Positions 60,539-64,000 of a stretch of DNA of 64,000 nt are shown piece after piece. Every line of letters begins with the position of its first letter. Position 1 is the first letter of the stretch. A program made the translations under genes and the position numbers. Below the pieces are notes generated by a model, which searched no databases, was not told the DNA's origin, and saw only the letters and a program-made list of their open reading frames with translations. Origin of the DNA: Pseudomonas sp. SORT22 (GTDB taxonomy: Bacteria; Pseudomonadota; Gammaproteobacteria; Pseudomonadales; Pseudomonadaceae); assembly GCF_018417635.1 (NCBI RefSeq), contig NZ_CP071007.1:2418501-2482500 (forward strand), given 5' to 3'.

Positions 60539-61423
60539 ATGCAGCTGAAAACACGTGGCACCCTGGAGATGACCGCGGCCATGGTGATCTCCGGCACGGT
60601 GGGCTGGTTCGTGCTGGCCGCAGACCAGCCGGCAGCGGCGGTGGTGTTCTGGCGTTGCCTGTTTGGCGCGCTGGCGTTGCTGCTGGCCTGTGCCGGCCTG
60701 GGCTTGCTCCGGCGCAGGGTGATTAGCGGCCGCCAGGCGCTGGCGGCGGTGTTGGGCGGGGTCGCGCTGGTGCTGAACTGGGTGTTGCTGTTCAGTGCCT
60801 ATACCCATGCTTCGATTGCCGTTACCACCGTGGTTTATCACACCCAGCCGTTCATGCTGGTGGGTTTGGGCATGCTGCTGTTCGCCGAGAAGATGACCGT
60901 CAACAAGGCCGGCTGGTTGCTGGCGGCGTTCGCCGGGATGCTGCTGATCGTCATGGCCGGATCGAGCGTTGACAGCGTTGCCGGAGACTACCGCCTGGGC
61001 GTGCTGATGGCCCTGGGCGCGGCGTTTTTCTATGCCGTCGCTGCCGCTATCACCAAGCGTTTGCAGGGGGTGGCGCCGCACCTGATCGTGTTGATCCAGA
61101 TGCTGGTCGGGGTGCTGCTGTTGGCGCCGTTTGCGCAGCTGCCGGGGTTGGCCCTGGCGCCCGCTACCTGGGCACTGCTGGCCACGATCGGCATCGTCCA
61201 CACCGGCTTGATGTCGACCCTGCTGTACAGCGCCATCCAGAAAATCCCCACCAGCCTGGTCGGCGCCTTGTCGTTCATCTATCCGGTAGTGGCGATCCTG
61301 GTCGACTGGCTGGCCCTGGGGCATCCGCTGAGTGCGCTGCAACTGGCCGGTTCCGGCTTGATATTGCTGGCGGCGGCGGGGATGACCTTTGGCTGGATGC
61401 TACGGATCACGACCGCTAAGTAG
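60539..61423 (+). CDS. EamA/DMT-family transporter
   Basis: 294 residues, ten predicted helices in two EamA halves (about 8-140 and 152-290): GTLEMTAAMVISGTVGWFVLA, TTVVYHTQPFMLVGLGMLLFAEKMT, and SFIYPVVAILVDWLALGHPLS. Exports a small metabolite or amino acid. ACAGGAG precedes ATG 60539. Divergent from the XRE-cupin regulator. Confidence 0.93.
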   Translation: MQLKTRGTLEMTAAMVISGTVGWFVLAADQPAAAVVFWRCLFGALALLLACAGLGLLRRRVISGRQALAAVLGGVALVLNWVLLFSAYTHASIAVTTVVYHTQPFMLVGLGMLLFAEKMTVNKAGWLLAAFAGMLLIVMAGSSVDSVAGDYRLGVLMALGAAFFYAVAAAITKRLQGVAPHLIVLIQMLVGVLLLAPFAQLPGLALAPATWALLATIGIVHTGLMSTLLYSAIQKIPTSLVGALSFIYPVVAILVDWLALGHPLSALQLAGSGLILLAAAGMTFGWMLRITTAK

Positions 61424-61428
61424 CGCTC

Positions 61429-61455
61429 TTGTGGGAGCCGCCCTTGCCGGCGATG
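61429..61455 (+). repeat. REP element, variant
   Basis: TGTGGGAGCCGCCCTTGCCGG followed by CGATGG, a REP variant between convergent genes. Confidence 0.75.
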
Positions 61456-61483
61456 GGCTACGCAGTAGCCCCGCAATCAGCCA

Positions 61484-62170
61484 TCAGAACCAGCGGTCAT
61501 TCTTTTTGCGCCCACGGCTCAAGGCCGGCAAGATCAAGCCCGCCAGCAAACCGGCACCGGCGATGCCGCCGCCGTACACCATGTAGCGCATCAACACCTG
61601 TTTGTTCTCGTCACCCAGGCGCGCCTGGGTGCTGCGCAGTTCCGACTGGGTGTCGCTCAGCTCGGCATTGAGCGCCTTGCTGCGTGCTTGCAGCTCGTCG
61701 ATCAGCGCCTTGCGCGAGTCGAGGGTCTCTTGCATGCCTTGCACGCGGGTCTTCCAGCTGTCGTCGATGGTCTTGAGCTGTTCGCTGAGCTGGGTCACCT
61801 GCTCGGTCAGTTGCGGCAGGCGCTCGGCCTGGCCGGGCACGGCCTGCAGGTCGCTGCTGGTGATCCACACGGTGTCGCCGGATTCGCCGCGCACCTGGCT
61901 GTAGTTGCCCTGGGTGGTCAGTAGTGTGACCTTTTGCCCGGACTTGAGGTTGCCGACAATGCGGTGGCCGTCGGTAGGGCCGCTACGCACGTAGGTGCTC
62001 AAGCTATCGCTGACCCAGCGCTCGCTGCTGGGCGCTGCCTCTTCGGCATGCAGCGGGTTGGCCAAAACCAGCAGGGCGCCTATCAGGCTGCCGGTCAGCA
62101 GGCGGCGCGCGCCCGGGTTGCAGGAGGAAAACAGCGCGGGCGCCGCAGAAACGGGACGAGAGATAGGCAT
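61484..62170 (-). CDS. SH3-domain, coiled-coil, membrane-anchored protein (TIGR04211-like)
   Basis: 228 residues. Signal peptide (LLTGSLIGALLVLANPLHA, about 23-42), bacterial SH3 domain about 50-105 (RWVSDSLSTYVRSGPTDGHRIVGNLKSGQKVTLL), a coiled coil about 120-190 rich in LTEQVTQLSEQL/ELQARSKALNAEL heptads, and a C-terminal transmembrane anchor (YMVYGGGIAGAGLLAGLILPAL) followed by a basic tail RGRKKNDRWF. This is the SH3-and-anchor family common in gamma-proteobacteria; periplasmic, peptidoglycan-associated by inference. ATG 62170. Confidence 0.9.
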   Translation of the reverse strand: MPISRPVSAAPALFSSCNPGARRLLTGSLIGALLVLANPLHAEEAAPSSERWVSDSLSTYVRSGPTDGHRIVGNLKSGQKVTLLTTQGNYSQVRGESGDTVWITSSDLQAVPGQAERLPQLTEQVTQLSEQLKTIDDSWKTRVQGMQETLDSRKALIDELQARSKALNAELSDTQSELRSTQARLGDENKQVLMRYMVYGGGIAGAGLLAGLILPALSRGRKKNDRWF

Positions 62171-62309
62171 GATGGTCTTCGCGTGAAATAAACAATAAAA
62201 GCCCGATGACTGGGCCGGTGAACAGTCGGCGTGCGCGCAGGCCGCCTGCTGAAAGACCATATTTCTGCGGGCAGGTTCACTGAAGGGGGTAGGAAAATAG
62301 CAGCAAATG

Positions 62310-62334
62310 TTGCGGGCACAGGCTGTGCCCGCAA
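62310..62334 (-). terminator. Hairpin downstream of ppnN
   Basis: TTGCGGGCACA-GGC-TGTGCCCGCAA, perfect 11-bp stem with a 3-nt loop, 19 bp beyond the ppnN stop on the minus strand. Only a weak T-run follows. Confidence 0.7.
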
Positions 62335-62352
62335 GCGGGGGCGGGGCTTGAA

Positions 62353-63726
62353 TCAGCTCACGACGCGGTAGCAGGGCACGTATTCGGCACCGCCCGGCAG
62401 TTTCATCCGGTGCTGGTCGACGAACGCCTGCAGCAGGTGGCCGAGGGGTTCGAGCACGGCGCTGTCACCTTTGATTTCGTACGGGCCTTTCTCTTCGATC
62501 AGGCGGATGCCCTTGTCCTTGACGTTGCCGGCGACAATCCCGGAAAACGCCCGGCGCAGGTTGGCGGCCAGTTCGTGAGGCGGTAGCGCGCGGCTGAGCT
62601 TGAGCCCGGCCATGTTCTCGTGGGTCGGGTCGAAGGGGCGCTGGAAGCCTTCTTCAATCTTCAGCAGCCAGTTGAAGTGGAAGGCGTCGTTGCGCTCGCG
62701 GCGAAACTGCTTGACCTCCTTGAGCCCGTCGACCATCTGCCGGGCCACTTCGGCCGGGTCGTCGATGATGATCTGGTAGTGCGCCTGGGCCTCGTCGCCG
62801 AGGGTCGCGCGCACGAAGGCATGCAGTTGCTGCAGGTACGGTGCGGCGCTCTTGGGCCCGGTGAGGATGACCGGGAACGGCAGGCCGCGGTTGTCCGGGT
62901 GCATGAGAATGCCGAGCAGGTACAGGAACTCTTCGGCGGTACCGGCGCCGCCAGGGAAAATGATGATGCCGTGGCCGACGCGCACGAAGGCTTCAAGACG
63001 CTTTTCGATGTCCGGCAGGATCACCAGTTCGTTGACGATCGGGTTCGGCGCTTCGGCGGCGATGATGCCAGGCTCGGTCAGGCCCAGGTAACGGCTGCCG
63101 CTCATGCGCTGCTTGGCGTGGGCGATGGTCGCGCCCTTCATCGGGCCTTTCATCACGCCTGGGCCGCAGCCGGTGCAGACGTCCAGCTTGCGCAGGCCGA
63201 GCTCGTGGCCGACCTTCTTGGTGTACTGGTATTCCTCAGTGCTGATCGAGTGACCGCCCCAGCACACGACCATTTTCGGCTCCACGCCAGGGCGCAGGGT
63301 GCGGGCGTTGCGCAGCAGGTGGAAGACGTAGTCGGTGATGCCCTGGGAGCTTTCCAGGTCGATGCGCTGGCTGGCCAGTTCGCTTTCGGTGTAGACGATG
63401 TCGCGCAGGGCGCTGAAGAGCATTTCACGGGTGCTGGCGATCATTTCGCCGTCGACGAAGGCATCGGCCGGGGCGTTCAGCAGTTCCAGGCGCACGCCGC
63501 GGTCCTGCTGGTGAATGCGTACCTCGAAGTCCTTGTAGGCTTCGAGGATGGTCTTGGCGTTGTCGACGTGCGCGCCGGTGTTGAGGATTGCCAGCGCGCA
63601 CTGGCGGAACAGGGTGTACAGGCTGCCGGAACCGGCTTCACTCAGTTGCTGTACTTCACGTTGAGACAGTGTTTCCAGGCTGCCTTTTGGGCTGACAGAT
63701 GCATTGATAACTTCACGTTGGGGCAT
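62353..63726 (-). CDS. ppnN: Nucleotide 5'-monophosphate nucleosidase (PpnN/YgdH, LOG family)
   Basis: 457 residues, the full length of E. coli PpnN (454). Central LOG/Rossmann core: CWGGHSISTEEYQYTKKVGHELG, TGCGPGVMKGPMKGATIAHA (186-202) and the catalytic PGGAGTAEE (258-266) that hydrolyses the N-glycosidic bond of purine and pyrimidine monophosphates, releasing the base and ribose 5-phosphate; E. coli PpnN is modulated by (p)ppGpp. The flanking N- and C-terminal regulatory parts are present. AGGAAA precedes ATG 63726; a hairpin follows the stop. Confidence 0.95.
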   Translation of the reverse strand: MPQREVINASVSPKGSLETLSQREVQQLSEAGSGSLYTLFRQCALAILNTGAHVDNAKTILEAYKDFEVRIHQQDRGVRLELLNAPADAFVDGEMIASTREMLFSALRDIVYTESELASQRIDLESSQGITDYVFHLLRNARTLRPGVEPKMVVCWGGHSISTEEYQYTKKVGHELGLRKLDVCTGCGPGVMKGPMKGATIAHAKQRMSGSRYLGLTEPGIIAAEAPNPIVNELVILPDIEKRLEAFVRVGHGIIIFPGGAGTAEEFLYLLGILMHPDNRGLPFPVILTGPKSAAPYLQQLHAFVRATLGDEAQAHYQIIIDDPAEVARQMVDGLKEVKQFRRERNDAFHFNWLLKIEEGFQRPFDPTHENMAGLKLSRALPPHELAANLRRAFSGIVAGNVKDKGIRLIEEKGPYEIKGDSAVLEPLGHLLQAFVDQHRMKLPGGAEYVPCYRVVS

Positions 63727-63812
63727 TCTGGGTTTCCTGTGAGCGGGTAAACGTCCATCTTCAGAACACCACCATACCGACAAATTGTCGCAGCAACGAG
63801 TGCCTTTCGCTG

Positions 63813-64000
63813 TCAGGCCTTCCAGCCGACCGCCTGCAGGGCCTCAAGCAAACGCTCGGGGCGCAGCGCCAGGACCTTGCTGCCATGGGCCTCGAGGTCG
63901 GTGGCAGCCAGCAGGGCATTGACGATGGCTTCCTCGACGGCGTCCGCCGCTGCACTGAACAACGCCGAGATATGGTCGTTGTTGACCATCTCAACTGTGC
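63813..64000 (-). CDS. P1-family peptidase (DmpA/BapA-like), C-terminal end
   Basis: The last 62 residues of a gene that continues beyond the window: VNNDHISALFSAAADAVEEAIVNALLAATDLEAHGSKV then LALRPERLLEALQAVGWKA. The D-x-I-x-x-L-F...A-x-E-A-I-x-N-A-L-x-A-A pattern is that of the C-terminus of DmpA-type aminopeptidases (N-terminal-nucleophile, self-cleaved). The catalytic Ser is outside the window. It ends 87 bp before the ppnN start, same strand. Confidence 0.82.
   Translation of the reverse strand, partial: TVEMVNNDHISALFSAAADAVEEAIVNALLAATDLEAHGSKVLALRPERLLEALQAVGWKA

Overview
The window looks like chromosome of a Pseudomonas, most likely of the P. putida group. It is GC-rich and densely packed. 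It carries many copies of a short REP element (core GGAGCGGGCTTGCCCCGCGAT, in single and inverted-pair form) between genes. It also carries typical pseudomonad families: DUF3077, DUF2986, DUF1842, an OsmC-YcaO fusion, two ECF sigma/FecR/TonB-receptor iron systems, and PpnN. No rRNA, tRNA, insertion sequence, integrase or CRISPR array was seen.

Layout. 1-5.5 kb: a truncated MHS-family transporter, a two-gene immunity-like unit (Imm22-like plus barstar), a histidine phosphatase-fold protein, a secreted tyrosine phosphatase fused to an autotransporter barrel, and an AraC regulator. 6-9.5 kb: a tandem DUF1842 pair and the OsmC-YcaO fusion. 9.6-14.7 kb: a methyltransferase, then iron cell-surface-signalling system 1. 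14.6-24 kb: mainly small housekeeping or unknown genes (beta-propeller, Nudix, isochorismatase-like, diguanylate cyclase, LMW phosphatase, PD-(D/E)XK-like protein, AraC/GyrI, DUF3077). 24.1-26.7 kb: a markedly AT-rich insert with two overlapping genes, an SMC/ABC-like ATPase and a DUF4435/TOPRIM protein. This is the gene pair of PARIS-type anti-phage systems. 27-37 kb: a TonB receptor behind a sigma-54 promoter, DUF1428, a chemoreceptor, an AraC regulator, and an operon of AhpD-like, acyl-CoA dehydrogenase-like and SsuBAC-like ABC proteins. 37.1-39.4 kb: a lone KAP P-loop NTPase. 39.4-54.3 kb: efflux carriers with their regulators, an azlC-azlD-araC operon, a LysE exporter, DNA polymerase II, DUF1772, DUF4174, and a polyamine-type binding protein with a nitrilase. 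54.3-59.2 kb: a SUKH protein and iron signalling system 2. 59.2-64 kb: a 36-residue membrane peptide, ogt, an XRE-cupin regulator divergent from a DMT exporter, an SH3/coiled-coil anchor protein, ppnN, and the end of a P1-family peptidase.

The most notable points are the PARIS-like pair on foreign-looking DNA, the KAP NTPase, and a 19-nt exact match to the 16S rRNA 530-loop sequence just upstream of a small phosphatase operon (antisense in that operon's leader). Others are the phosphatase-autotransporter fusion and a 14-bp motif shared upstream of both signalling-type TonB receptors.
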